From assembly GCA_964384485.1 (NCBI GenBank), contig CAYLLE010000005.1, forward strand, positions 5,615-69,614: a DNA stretch of 64,000 bases, written 5' to 3'. This DNA comes from CAYLLE01 sp964384485. GTDB lineage: Bacteria; Spirochaetota; Spirochaetia; CAYLLE01. Numbering within the stretch: position 1 is the first letter of the stretch; each line of letters opens with the position of its first letter. This document shows, one piece after another, positions 44,446 to 53,343 of this stretch. Made by a program: the position numbers and the translations under genes. The notes below the pieces were generated by a model, which did no database searches, was not told the DNA's origin, and saw only the letters and a program-made list of their open reading frames with translations.

Positions 44446-45361
44446 TATACCAAAGATACCCTTAGGCGATTGGATCGAGGTAATCCTCGATTTTCTGAAA
44501 GATATTCTCTCCGGTCTTACAAAGGCATTTTCCGATATTATGGAAACAGGTATTGAAGGGGTAGTGACAGGCCTTGACGTTGTGCCCCCGATTATTCTGA
44601 TCCTGGTGATTGCGCTTCTGGCTCTAAGGCTGTCAGGATGGCGTACCGCTCTCTTTACCCTGATCGGACTGCTTTTTATCTGGAACCTGGATTTATGGGA
44701 AGCAACTTTGTCGACAATAACCTTGGTGGTTTTTTCGACCGCCATAGCGGTTGTCATAGGGGTCCCCCTTGGGATTCTCGCCGGACTCAGTAAAAAGTTC
44801 AATAAATTCGTAACTCCCATCCTTGATTTTATGCAGACCATGCCTGCTTTCGTCTATTTGATACCGGCTATCCCGTTTTTTGGCCTCGGACCGGTGGCGG
44901 CTATTTTTTCAACGGTTATATTTTCCATTCCGCCCTCCATACGGCTCACCTCATTGGGGATCAGACAGATAGATAAGGAGATGATCGAAGCGTCCGACGC
45001 CTTCGGTTCAACTCCCATGCAGAAACTCCGGAAGGTACAGCTTCCCCTGGCCACACCGACTATAATGGCCGGGGTGAATCAGACCATCATGCTCTCTCTT
45101 TCCATGGTAGTTATTGCCTCAATGATCGGCGCCGGAGGATTGGGCGGTGAAGTGTGGCGCGCCATACAGCGGTTAAAACCTGGAGAAGGTTTCGAGGCGG
45201 GACTTGCTGTCGTTATCGTCGCTATGATTCTGGATAGAATTTCCCAGAGCATAACCAGCGATAAAAACAAAAAGTTCACTAAAAAAAGGATATTTTATGG
45301 AATCCGTCGGATTTCATGGTTTAAACATAATAAGTCTGCTCAGCGGCAGACGCAAAAATAA
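44438..45361 (+). CDS. proW: Glycine betaine/proline importer, permease ProW
   Basis: Inner-membrane permease of the same importer. After about 50 residues of amphipathic N-terminus there are six or seven helices, and the family EAA-type loop reads EASDAFGSTPMQKLRKVQLP (contacts ProV). GTG start at 44438 is set by GAGAGGAG, overlapping the proV end; an ATG farther upstream (44411) is in frame but lies within proV. 307 residues. proX follows 20 bases later. Confidence 0.93.
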   Translation: MNSIPKIPLGDWIEVILDFLKDILSGLTKAFSDIMETGIEGVVTGLDVVPPIILILVIALLALRLSGWRTALFTLIGLLFIWNLDLWEATLSTITLVVFSTAIAVVIGVPLGILAGLSKKFNKFVTPILDFMQTMPAFVYLIPAIPFFGLGPVAAIFSTVIFSIPPSIRLTSLGIRQIDKEMIEASDAFGSTPMQKLRKVQLPLATPTIMAGVNQTIMLSLSMVVIASMIGAGGLGGEVWRAIQRLKPGEGFEAGLAVVIVAMILDRISQSITSDKNKKFTKKRIFYGIRRISWFKHNKSAQRQTQK

Positions 45362-45381
45362 TACATGTACGGAGGAAACGT

Positions 45382-46275
45382 ATGAAAAAAGCTAAAGGAT
45401 TGTTTTTTATAGCGCTCATAGTGGCGTTTGTTTTCAGCGCGGCTATGGTCAGCGCCGGAGGTTCCCAGGAAAAAATGGGCGAAGTTGATATAGCTTACGT
45501 CGAATGGGCCCGGGCGGTAGCCATCACCCATGTGGCCGGTGAAGTTTTGGATAGAATGGGATATGATGTAACCCTTAATAACGTGGCAAATGCCGCTATG
45601 TGGGAATCAGTCGCGACCGGAGATTCCGACGCACTGCTGTGTGCCTGGCTTCCTGTAACGCATGGCACCTATTACGGCGATGAAGGTGATTACACCGATG
45701 AAGTCGTTAACCTGGGACCCAACTATAAAGGGGCGAAACTCGGCTTAGTAGTTCCCGAATACGTAGAAGAAAATTCTATCGCGGATCTGGTTGCCAACGC
45801 TGAAAAATACGACAACGAAATTGTCGGAATTGATCCCGGCGCCGGCATGATGCAGGCTACTGAAGAAGCTATCGAAGCTGATACATCAGGCCTTGGTGTT
45901 TTCAAGCTTCTCGAAGGCAGTGACGCCACAATGGCCGCCGCTCTTGCTGATGCTATCGATAATGAAGAACCCATCGTTGTAACCGGATGGAAACCCCACT
46001 GGAAGTTCGGACGCTGGGATCTCAAGATTCTTGATGACGCGGCCGGAATTTACGGCGGATCAGAAACCATCAATACCATCGTGCGGCAGGGTCTTGAAGA
46101 AGATAAGCCCCAGGTGTACAAGTTTTTTAACGAATTCGACTGGATGTCTGTTGATCTCGGACCGGTTCTTGTCTGGAATGAAGAAGGAATGGATCCCGAA
46201 GATAGCGCTGAAAAGTTCGTTGATGAAAACATGGATCTGATCAAGAGCGCCCTTCCCTCAGGAATGGAACTCTAA
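45382..46275 (+). CDS. proX: Betaine-binding periplasmic protein ProX
   Basis: Substrate-binding protein of the importer. A cleavable signal peptide (AKGLFFIALIVAFVFSAAMVSA, cited only as FFIALIVAFVFSAAMVSA) lacks a lipobox cysteine. The OpuAC-type domain has tryptophans placed for quaternary-ammonium binding (VEWARA, NAAMWES, CAWLPVTHG, GWKPHWKFGRWD). 297 residues. A strong terminator follows after 26 bases, closing the proVWX operon. Confidence 0.93.
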   Translation: MKKAKGLFFIALIVAFVFSAAMVSAGGSQEKMGEVDIAYVEWARAVAITHVAGEVLDRMGYDVTLNNVANAAMWESVATGDSDALLCAWLPVTHGTYYGDEGDYTDEVVNLGPNYKGAKLGLVVPEYVEENSIADLVANAEKYDNEIVGIDPGAGMMQATEEAIEADTSGLGVFKLLEGSDATMAAALADAIDNEEPIVVTGWKPHWKFGRWDLKILDDAAGIYGGSETINTIVRQGLEEDKPQVYKFFNEFDWMSVDLGPVLVWNEEGMDPEDSAEKFVDENMDLIKSALPSGMEL

Positions 46276-46301
46276 ATCAAAACCAACGTGTTCATAATTT
46301 A

Positions 46302-46327
46302 CCCTCCGGCAGGCCGGAGGGTATTTT
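46302..46327 (+). terminator. Rho-independent terminator after proX
   Basis: CCCTCCGG (46302-46309), a 4-base loop, CCGGAGGG (46314-46321), then TATTTTTT. A GC-rich 8-bp stem with a good T tract. It stands between proX and the convergent histidine kinase gene; on the minus strand the tract is poor. Confidence 0.9.
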
Positions 46328-47884
46328 TTATGACTTTATTTCAGAAACGGGGATGATGATTGTGTATTGTAAACCGGGGTGACTTGTTATTTCGACAGAA
46401 CCTTCCAGCTGTTCAACCAAGGATCGGATAAGACGGAGCCCTAATGTTTCTGTTTCCCTTGGATCCAATCCCCTTGGAAGACCGATACCGTCATCTTTAT
46501 AGATAATGCGGATTCGGTCGGATTCATACATTTCCACCGCAATATCAATCTTGCCCGTACCTTCGGGAAATCCGTGTTCCAGTGAGTTGGATATCAATTC
46601 CGACAGTATTAATCCGCAGGGAGTGAGTATTTCAATGTCCAGATAAATTTTCGGAATATCGCAGCTCCATGCTATCTGGGGTGATTCTGTATTAATAATA
46701 TTCTTTAATAAATCGGACACATAATTGTTGAACGGAATTTTCGCGAAATCATCGGTGTGATACAGCTGTTCATGAACCAGAGCCAGCGCGTATATTCTCC
46801 GCTGACCCTCTAATAGTTTCTTTTTTGCAATTTCATGAGTAATGGTATTAGCCTGAAGCTGCAGAAGGCTGATTATGATCTGAAGATTATTCTTTACCCG
46901 GTGATGTATCTCCTTGAGGAGTATTTCTTTTTCTTTCAAATTTTTACTCAGCGATTCCTGGATACGGTAGGATCTGGTAATGTCCCGGAAAACCAATACA
47001 ACTCCGTTGATTATTCCTTTATCATCGATTATCGGCGCGGCGCTGTCAGCTATTTGATACTCTTTTCCATCTTTGGCAAGAATCATGGTGTGGTTAGCCA
47101 AACCGACCGTTTTCCCTTCAGAAAGAACTTTTTCCACCGGGTTGTTTACCGGAGTACTGTCATAGGAGTTTGCTATCCGGTACACTATGCTTAAGGGTTT
47201 TGAAGAGGCATCCGCCTTTTTCCAGCCGGTTAATTTTTCGGCCTCGGGATTCATGAACTGGACCGCGCTGTTGGTGTCGGTCGTTATAACCGCGTCGCCA
47301 ATACAGTTAAGTACCGTATTAAAATAATGTTCCCGTTCTTTCATCGAATTATACATATTATATATTGTCATCCCTAAAGCGGATATAATGCCGACAAAGA
47401 ACGATTCTTCGAGAAAAGGCTGGAGTTTGTAACCTTCCAGAATAAATGAAAAACTGAACTCATTTCTTATAAAGCCTAAAACTGACCAGATTAAGGGGAT
47501 ATGAAAAAGCTGATATCCTAATAAAATTGCCGCGAACCAGATGATACCGAACAAGAAAGGATTGGTCTGATATTTATACAGCTGTTTCGCAAGAAACCGC
47601 AGGCTTAAACCGGAAGGGACTGCCCAAAGCATATTCCCTATCAGGACTATATGCAGCGGAACCTGATGCGGACCGCTTAAAGACAGTACCAATGCTGCAG
47701 CTAACGGCAAATACCAGCGGGATAAAACGGCAAAGGCTATGGAACCGAAAATCCACCTGAAATCAAAATACACCTCAGTATTAGGTATGTTAACGCTGAT
47801 GTAACTGAATACGGCACCTAGTACCGAAAGTATGAGAGTAAATACAATGTCCCGCCTAAGTGAAGGTTTCATGAGGTTTCTCAT
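46328..47884 (-). CDS. Membrane-bound PAS histidine kinase (HisKA_2 type)
   Basis: 518 residues. A seven-helix-like membrane sensor (about 10-190), a PAS domain (200-310, with DAVITTDTNSAVQFMNPEAE), then a HisKA_2 dimer and phospho-acceptor region with the EIHHRVKNNLQIIISLLQLQ motif and a C-terminal ATPase (DDGIGLPRGLDPRETETLGL). No response regulator gene is adjacent. The first ATG is used; no Shine-Dalgarno is obvious, though a good promoter lies just upstream. Target unknown. Confidence 0.88.
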   Translation of the reverse strand: MRNLMKPSLRRDIVFTLILSVLGAVFSYISVNIPNTEVYFDFRWIFGSIAFAVLSRWYLPLAAALVLSLSGPHQVPLHIVLIGNMLWAVPSGLSLRFLAKQLYKYQTNPFLFGIIWFAAILLGYQLFHIPLIWSVLGFIRNEFSFSFILEGYKLQPFLEESFFVGIISALGMTIYNMYNSMKEREHYFNTVLNCIGDAVITTDTNSAVQFMNPEAEKLTGWKKADASSKPLSIVYRIANSYDSTPVNNPVEKVLSEGKTVGLANHTMILAKDGKEYQIADSAAPIIDDKGIINGVVLVFRDITRSYRIQESLSKNLKEKEILLKEIHHRVKNNLQIIISLLQLQANTITHEIAKKKLLEGQRRIYALALVHEQLYHTDDFAKIPFNNYVSDLLKNIINTESPQIAWSCDIPKIYLDIEILTPCGLILSELISNSLEHGFPEGTGKIDIAVEMYESDRIRIIYKDDGIGLPRGLDPRETETLGLRLIRSLVEQLEGSVEITSHPGLQYTIIIPVSEIKS

Positions 47885-47900
47885 ATTTACATACGGTACA

Positions 47901-47930
47901 ATTATAGTGCATTACGGCGGGATTTTTCAA
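47901..47930 (-). promoter_or_regulatory. Sigma-70 promoter of the histidine kinase gene
   Basis: On the minus strand TTGAAA (47930-47925), 18 bases, TATAAT (47906-47901). It lies inside the end of the upstream CNNM gene; the TATAAT covers its stop codon. The start site would be about 10 bases before the kinase ATG. Confidence 0.55.
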
Positions 47931-49152
47931 AACGAACGGAAATTATTCTTCTTTTCGAAACCTGCTCTATTATAAACGTGCCTTCAGGCACGGTGATTGT
48001 GTCGTCCTTCTGCGGGAGGTGGCCGAGTCTGCCGGCAAGATATCCGGAAATGGTTTCGGAATACCGGCTTTCCGGTACGTCGATTCCCAAAACATCATTT
48101 AAGTGCTTCACCGATATATCGCCGGCGATCCGGTATACCCCTTTCCCGGCAGATTTTACCTTGGCCTCCTCCTGTTTTTCATGTTCATCATAGAGCTCAC
48201 CCACCATTTCCTCAAGGATATCTTCCTGGGTCACAATTCCCGATATGCCGCCGTACTCGTCTAAAACAACCGCCATGTTCAGCCGTTCCTTCTTAAACTT
48301 AAAAAACATTTCACTCACTTTGGCTGTTTCGGAGACAAAGAAAGGTTCGTGCATCAGCTCAAAAAGTTTTTTCTGCTTCCGGCCCCGGGCGATGATCGGC
48401 AGGAGATCTTTTAACAGGAGAACCCCTACGATACGTTCCGGTTCGTCCTCATAACAGGGGATCCTTGAGAATCCCTCCGCGATAATCAGCGGCATCGCTT
48501 CTTCAACGGTGAGGTTTTTGTCCAGGCTGAATATTTCTGTCCTGTGGGTCATGGCTGCCCGGAGACTTACATCGTTAAACCGGAAAATGTTTTTTATGAA
48601 TTCCGTTTCGTAATTCTCTACGACGCCCATTCCCTCGGCGATTTTCATCATATGCATAATACCTTCCAGGGTCATGTGCTGTTTTTTCTGCGTTCCGAAT
48701 AGTCTGGTTACGAGAGAGCCGATTTTGGAAATAATCCACACGAAAGGCCGGAGTATCAGCGACAAAGCGTAGATCACCCGGACTACATGGAGACAGAGGA
48801 ACTGGTTGTGGGCAATAGCGAGCCGCTTTGGAGTAACTTCACCGAAAATAAGGATTATGATGGTGAGTACTCCGGTCATTATCCCGATTGCCTCCACGCC
48901 GAATAACGTTGTGGTGATGTAGGTGGCCAAAGCAGATGCCGCGATGTTTACCAGGTTATTTCCGATAAGGATCGTGGTGAGGAGAATATCCGGCCGGTCG
49001 GTCAGATACCTGATCAGCTTTCCCCGTTTCGGATGGGCCCGGACGGTGTCCTGGATCTGCATCATGGAAAGGGAGGTGAAGGCGGTTTCGGCGGATGAAA
49101 AAAAGCCGGACAGGATGATGAGCACGGCTAATACTGCGAGCTGGAGTATCAT
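47902..49152 (-). CDS. CNNM/CorC-family transporter (hemolysin-like)
   Basis: 416 residues. An N-terminal DUF21 membrane domain (four helices, with the opening VLIILSGFFSSAETAFTSLS), a CBS pair (about 200-320, THRTEIFSLDKNLTVEEAMP and FVSETAKVSEMFFKFKKERL) and a C-terminal CorC_HlyC domain. Family members export or handle Mg2+ (CorC, CNNM); the older name haemolysin is misleading. It begins 6 bases after the sulfatase stop, so both are likely one transcript. Confidence 0.9.
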   Translation of the reverse strand: MILQLAVLAVLIILSGFFSSAETAFTSLSMMQIQDTVRAHPKRGKLIRYLTDRPDILLTTILIGNNLVNIAASALATYITTTLFGVEAIGIMTGVLTIIILIFGEVTPKRLAIAHNQFLCLHVVRVIYALSLILRPFVWIISKIGSLVTRLFGTQKKQHMTLEGIMHMMKIAEGMGVVENYETEFIKNIFRFNDVSLRAAMTHRTEIFSLDKNLTVEEAMPLIIAEGFSRIPCYEDEPERIVGVLLLKDLLPIIARGRKQKKLFELMHEPFFVSETAKVSEMFFKFKKERLNMAVVLDEYGGISGIVTQEDILEEMVGELYDEHEKQEEAKVKSAGKGVYRIAGDISVKHLNDVLGIDVPESRYSETISGYLAGRLGHLPQKDDTITVPEGTFIIEQVSKRRIISVRFEKSRRNAL

Positions 49153-49158
49153 TCGTTG

Positions 49159-50712
49159 TTACGCTCCTGAGATTCTCGGCATCGGCAGCGGCGCTTTTGC
49201 CATCTCTCCGTATAGAAAATAGAGGAGGAGGTCGGCCTTTAATTTTTGAAAATCCGGATTATTCCATAAGTTGCGGAGTTCTCCCGGGTCATTTTCAAGA
49301 TCGTAGAGCTCACCGTAGTCCCTGCGGTAATGAACGGTGAGTTTATACTGGTCGGTGATAAAGGTACGCATATTCATCGTTGTAGGCTGATGCTGGTTTT
49401 CCACGATTACATGATCCCGGATTGTTTCCGCGTCACCGCGCCATACCGGCGACTGATCTATACCGCTCATCCGCCGGGGAACATTTTGTCCTGTCATGGA
49501 AAGAAAGGTGGGTGCTAAATCAACGGTGCACTGAAGGGATTCTGAAATTTTGCCTGATTCAACCACTCCTGGAAACCGGACAACTAATGGTACCTTTAGA
49601 AGGTCTTCATAGTGATGTATTGCTTTCGCGGTAAGTCCATGCTGCCCATAGAAATCACCGTGATCGGTGGTGTAGCAGACCAGGGTGCTGTCGGTCAGAC
49701 CGAGCCGGTCCAAATTATCGAGAATTTTGCCGATATACGTATCAAGCATGGTCATCATGCCGTACATTGCCGCTATCTTTTTTGCTTTTGTGTCTCTTGA
49801 CGACAGATGGCTTCCTGAGCCGTGAATACCGTTTCCCCCTTCCTCCTGGAATGAACTGAAATCTGGATCTTCCTGCTGGCTCAAAGCAAAATACGGAGGC
49901 TTATCGTCGAACTCTCCCGGCATATGTTCCGGTACGGTTACTTTACCCGGATCATACATGCTCGCGTATGGCTCCACTACCATGTAGTCCGGATGGGGAT
50001 CGAAAAAGCTGGCCCAGAGGAAGAAAGGCTGTTTTTTTGAGGCGTACTCTTCCATTAAGGCGTTGGTGCGTTCCGCTATCCAGGTATCGTAGTGGATCTC
50101 TTCCGGAATCTCCCACGCGCCGCCCGGTTCCGGACTTTTATGCCGGGATTCGGTCAACGTATCCCCGTCGAATGTCTGATGGGGCAGATTGGGTACGAAG
50201 TAATCCCGCCAATTTTTGTATCCCTTGGATTCCATCCACAGGGCGTAATGCTGGCCGGCATGGGCTTCATCGGTATGATTCCTGGCCAATTCTACATGAT
50301 CAAACCCGTAAAAGGGTCCGTTAAACTGTCTCCAAAAATCAAGGTCGTGAAGTTTGGGATACGCTTCTAATGAAGGAAACTCATCCGTTCCTAAGAGCGG
50401 CTGAAAGTGGGCCTTACCGACCAGGGCGCTTCTGAAGCCTCCCGCGTTTAAATAATTTCCTATGGTAGGAACATCTTCCATCAGTTTGGTTCCCAGGCTG
50501 TAGGCACCGTGCTGACTGGGGTAAAGGCCGGTAATCCAGCTCGCCCGGGTAGGGGTGCAGGTAGGATTTACCGTGTATGCCCGGTGGAACGTGGTGCCCG
50601 ACTGCACAAGCCGGTCCAGATTAGGCGTTTTAACTTCGGGATTCCGGTATCCCATGGTCATCCAATGCTGCTGGTCGCTTGTGATGAACAGGATATTTTT
50701 TGCGTTTTTCAT
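49159..50712 (-). CDS. Sulfatase (formylglycine type)
   Basis: Type I sulfatase of 517 residues. The FGly-forming site is C52 in TVNPTCTPTRASWITG (C-x-P-x-R), with metal-binding FITSDQQHWMTMG, HGAYSLGTKL and TTDHGDFYGQHGL. No signal peptide, so it is probably cytoplasmic. It needs a maturase for the formylglycine, not found in this window. The start at 50712 gives MKNAKNILFITSD, the typical opening; the frame extends to 50802 but that region overlaps the divergent gene. Substrate unknown; a fucosidase lies 6 kb away. Confidence 0.85.
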   Translation of the reverse strand: MKNAKNILFITSDQQHWMTMGYRNPEVKTPNLDRLVQSGTTFHRAYTVNPTCTPTRASWITGLYPSQHGAYSLGTKLMEDVPTIGNYLNAGGFRSALVGKAHFQPLLGTDEFPSLEAYPKLHDLDFWRQFNGPFYGFDHVELARNHTDEAHAGQHYALWMESKGYKNWRDYFVPNLPHQTFDGDTLTESRHKSPEPGGAWEIPEEIHYDTWIAERTNALMEEYASKKQPFFLWASFFDPHPDYMVVEPYASMYDPGKVTVPEHMPGEFDDKPPYFALSQQEDPDFSSFQEEGGNGIHGSGSHLSSRDTKAKKIAAMYGMMTMLDTYIGKILDNLDRLGLTDSTLVCYTTDHGDFYGQHGLTAKAIHHYEDLLKVPLVVRFPGVVESGKISESLQCTVDLAPTFLSMTGQNVPRRMSGIDQSPVWRGDAETIRDHVIVENQHQPTTMNMRTFITDQYKLTVHYRRDYGELYDLENDPGELRNLWNNPDFQKLKADLLLYFLYGEMAKAPLPMPRISGA

Positions 50713-50718
50713 GAAGTT

Positions 50719-50747
50719 ATAATACCAGTAATTATTCATCAGGAAAA
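50719..50747 (-). promoter_or_regulatory. Possible leaderless promoter of the sulfatase gene
   Basis: Minus strand: extended -10 TGGTATTAT, of which TATTAT spans 50724-50719, with a weak -35 TTTTCC (50747-50742). The start codon begins 6 bases after the -10 box and there is no Shine-Dalgarno. Confidence 0.35.
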
Positions 50748-50790
50748 CCATCTTTACTTTGCCTAAGGCGGTTGTTACACTTAAGATTGA

Positions 50791-51963
50791 ATGAGTAGAC
50801 ACGATCCTCTTAGTTTTTTGGAAGAAAGTCTCACCTTTAGAAGTTCCAGGGAGGAGATGCTCCGCAATATCAAGCTGATTATCCGGGTCAGATGGATTTT
50901 GACACCGAGTATTTTTATCATCCTTTTCATTTCAAGCCTGATCGGAGTTTCACGCCTCAGCGCTTTCTCCGGTGACCAGCTGATTGTAAACGGACTGAAC
51001 CTGGTTATTGTTCTTTTTATGAACCTGATCTACCTCCTTCTGGTGAGGAAGATCGAAAATCCCAGGCCTCTCATTATTTTTCAGCTCCTCATCGATATCA
51101 TCTATTTCAGCCTTACCGTTTACAAAACCGGCGACATAACAAGCCCCTATGTTTTTCTGTTTTTTATTGCTGTTTTTGAAGCTTCTATCCTCATCTCCGG
51201 GAAGTCGGCGTATTTGATTGCCATGGTCTGCTCGTTTCTCTATTCCGGAATAGTGTTCGGAGTGTATACCGAACTCTTCCCCCATCAGGATTTTTTCAGT
51301 CCTTTAGGGGGACTCCAGGAGAATCAGTCTTACTTCTTCCTTATGTGGTTCTTTTCCATTTTTTCGTTTTTCGCCTTTGCGGCTTTAACGGCATATTTCA
51401 GTGACAAACTTCATACCCGTCAGATGAATCTCGAAGATGCGAATAATTCGCTGGTGGAAAAAAACCGATCTCTTCTTTTTCTCTACGCTACTTTCGGTAC
51501 AATGGGGGAATTTGAGGAGACCGGAAATCTGGCAGAATACATTTTAGGTGAACTTTTGGATCATCTTTCTTTGGACAGGGCCCTCCTCTACCTTCGAAAG
51601 GAGAACGAACTAATTCTTTTCAAGGTGAAGGAACGAAAGAAATCCGAAGCTGTCCCCTCCATTAGTATTCCGCTAAAAAAAGAAGCCGGATTGACCGCCC
51701 GGGCGGCCGTGCTTCAGGAAAGTTACAATATCACCGATCCTTACAGCTCACCCCTGATCAACCGGAAACTGGCGGGGAAAATCGGAATGAACCCCTTTGC
51801 TCTTTCTCCCCTGGTATTCCGGAGTGAGACAATCGGTGTGCTGGGGATAGACCGGAGCGGGACGAACGGAGCGATTACCGAGGATGAATTCCGGATGCTT
51901 AAACTCTTCGCGGATCAGGCGGCTATAATGATCACAGCAATTCCCGGTCAGCACCTTGTGTGA
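50791..51963 (+). CDS. Six-helix membrane protein with GAF domain
   Basis: 390 residues. Six hydrophobic helices (about 35-225) followed by a short coiled linker (RQMNLEDANNSLVEKNRSLLF) and a GAF domain (about 240-385, SLDRALLYLRKENELILFK, LFADQAAIMITAI). No kinase, cyclase or phosphodiesterase domain follows, so it has no visible output. It may signal through a partner. Divergent from the sulfatase with 78 bases between starts. No good Shine-Dalgarno seen. Confidence 0.7.
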   Translation: MSRHDPLSFLEESLTFRSSREEMLRNIKLIIRVRWILTPSIFIILFISSLIGVSRLSAFSGDQLIVNGLNLVIVLFMNLIYLLLVRKIENPRPLIIFQLLIDIIYFSLTVYKTGDITSPYVFLFFIAVFEASILISGKSAYLIAMVCSFLYSGIVFGVYTELFPHQDFFSPLGGLQENQSYFFLMWFFSIFSFFAFAALTAYFSDKLHTRQMNLEDANNSLVEKNRSLLFLYATFGTMGEFEETGNLAEYILGELLDHLSLDRALLYLRKENELILFKVKERKKSEAVPSISIPLKKEAGLTARAAVLQESYNITDPYSSPLINRKLAGKIGMNPFALSPLVFRSETIGVLGIDRSGTNGAITEDEFRMLKLFADQAAIMITAIPGQHLV

Positions 51964-52048
51964 TTTGGAAAATAAAACAATTTATAAATTTTAACGCGTG
52001 TGTAATCACAGAAAATTGCTGCAATGATCGCTGAAATGGGTAATCCTC

Positions 52049-53332
52049 TTACTGATCCCGGAGGCTTTCGATCGGTGAAACCTTAGCCGCGCTCAACGCG
52101 GGTATTATACCGAATACCGTACCAAGCACCAGGGCAAGAAGGGTTCCCGCTCCGATCGCCTTTATACCCAGATTCAGCGGGACTGCTGTCTCAGTTCCCC
52201 GAGGTCCAAAGGCAAGCATCGGTTTGAGTGCTTCGGTCATGGGAGTGTTGAACAGCAGGGCAATTCCGATCCCTATTACAGAACCGATAAGGGTAAAAAT
52301 GAGAGATTCTGCCATAAAATGCCCTATTATCCCCCCCTTGGTGCTGCCGATAACCCGTCTAAGACCTACTTCCCTGGTTCTCTCCAGAATACTCACTAAC
52401 ATTATGCTGAATATGCCGAAAGAACTGACCAGAAGAGCTACCATCCCCAATGCTCCGAAGAAAAGTGACGATGTATTCACTGTCGATTTCAGACTGTCAA
52501 GAAACGAAGCCTGGGAGGGACTGGTGGGACTTCCCTGCCACACCGTGACCGGGACATTTTCATCGACAATTCCGCCCATGACCGATTCAATTTTCGGTTT
52601 GGCTTTTTCAAAATCACCTCCATCCAGATTCGCCAGGATTACCCGGTAATTGTCCGTGCCCATGCGCTGAAATAACGACTGAGGTACAAAAACATCTCCC
52701 ATTCCCATGACCATTTTTAAGTAATACGGAAAATCTTCAAAAACTCCGGTAATTGTGAAGGTGCGTTCGTTTCCCTGCGGTTGAGGATTCCGCGTGACCT
52801 GAGTAAAGCTTTTCCCGATAGCGTTTTCTGAGCTGCCGAAGAGTACTTTTGCTACTTCCTCGTTGATCACAGCCACGGCAGCCCTGTTCTGCAGATCAGC
52901 CTGAGTCAAAAATTCTCCTGCAATCATATTTAAACTGTAGAGGTCTTTGTACTCGGGAACCGTCGGAACCGACCGGCGGATCCGGTAAAATTCTTCTCCC
53001 TGTCTTATTTCGAAATTCATGCCGAAGGCACTCATGCCGATGATATTTTTAAGCTGCGGATATTCGCTGGACAGTGCTTCGATGGTATTGGAAGAAAAAT
53101 CACCCCTTCCTTCCCAGGAAATTCCTCCATCAGTCTCTTCCTTCGCGTTCGCGATAACCACAACGGAGCCGGCCTCTCTGGCAAGGTCACCGATGTAGTC
53201 GTTGAATCTGAAAGACAGATTCAGAACAAGAATTACCGCGGCGCTCCCTAGAGCCACACTGATAATCGAGAGGAGGCCGCGCAGCGGATTCTGGGCAATT
53301 CTGTGTTTAAATGATTCAAGTATTAGTCTCAC
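52049..53332 (-). CDS. MacB-like ABC permease, second subunit
   Basis: 427 residues in the MacB/FtsX fold: a first helix near 15-40 (GLLSIISVALGSAAVILVLN), a large periplasmic domain (45-290) and three C-terminal helices (FFGALGMVALLVSSFGIFSIM, GSVIGIGIALLF, GTLLALVLGTVFGIIPALSA) with the RTREVGLRRVIGSTKGGIIG coupling segment. No ATPase domain of its own. Last gene of a four-gene exporter operon on the minus strand, 11 bases after the previous gene. Confidence 0.9.
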   Translation of the reverse strand: MRLILESFKHRIAQNPLRGLLSIISVALGSAAVILVLNLSFRFNDYIGDLAREAGSVVVIANAKEETDGGISWEGRGDFSSNTIEALSSEYPQLKNIIGMSAFGMNFEIRQGEEFYRIRRSVPTVPEYKDLYSLNMIAGEFLTQADLQNRAAVAVINEEVAKVLFGSSENAIGKSFTQVTRNPQPQGNERTFTITGVFEDFPYYLKMVMGMGDVFVPQSLFQRMGTDNYRVILANLDGGDFEKAKPKIESVMGGIVDENVPVTVWQGSPTSPSQASFLDSLKSTVNTSSLFFGALGMVALLVSSFGIFSIMLVSILERTREVGLRRVIGSTKGGIIGHFMAESLIFTLIGSVIGIGIALLFNTPMTEALKPMLAFGPRGTETAVPLNLGIKAIGAGTLLALVLGTVFGIIPALSAAKVSPIESLRDQ

Positions 53333-53343
53333 TGTTTTACCTC

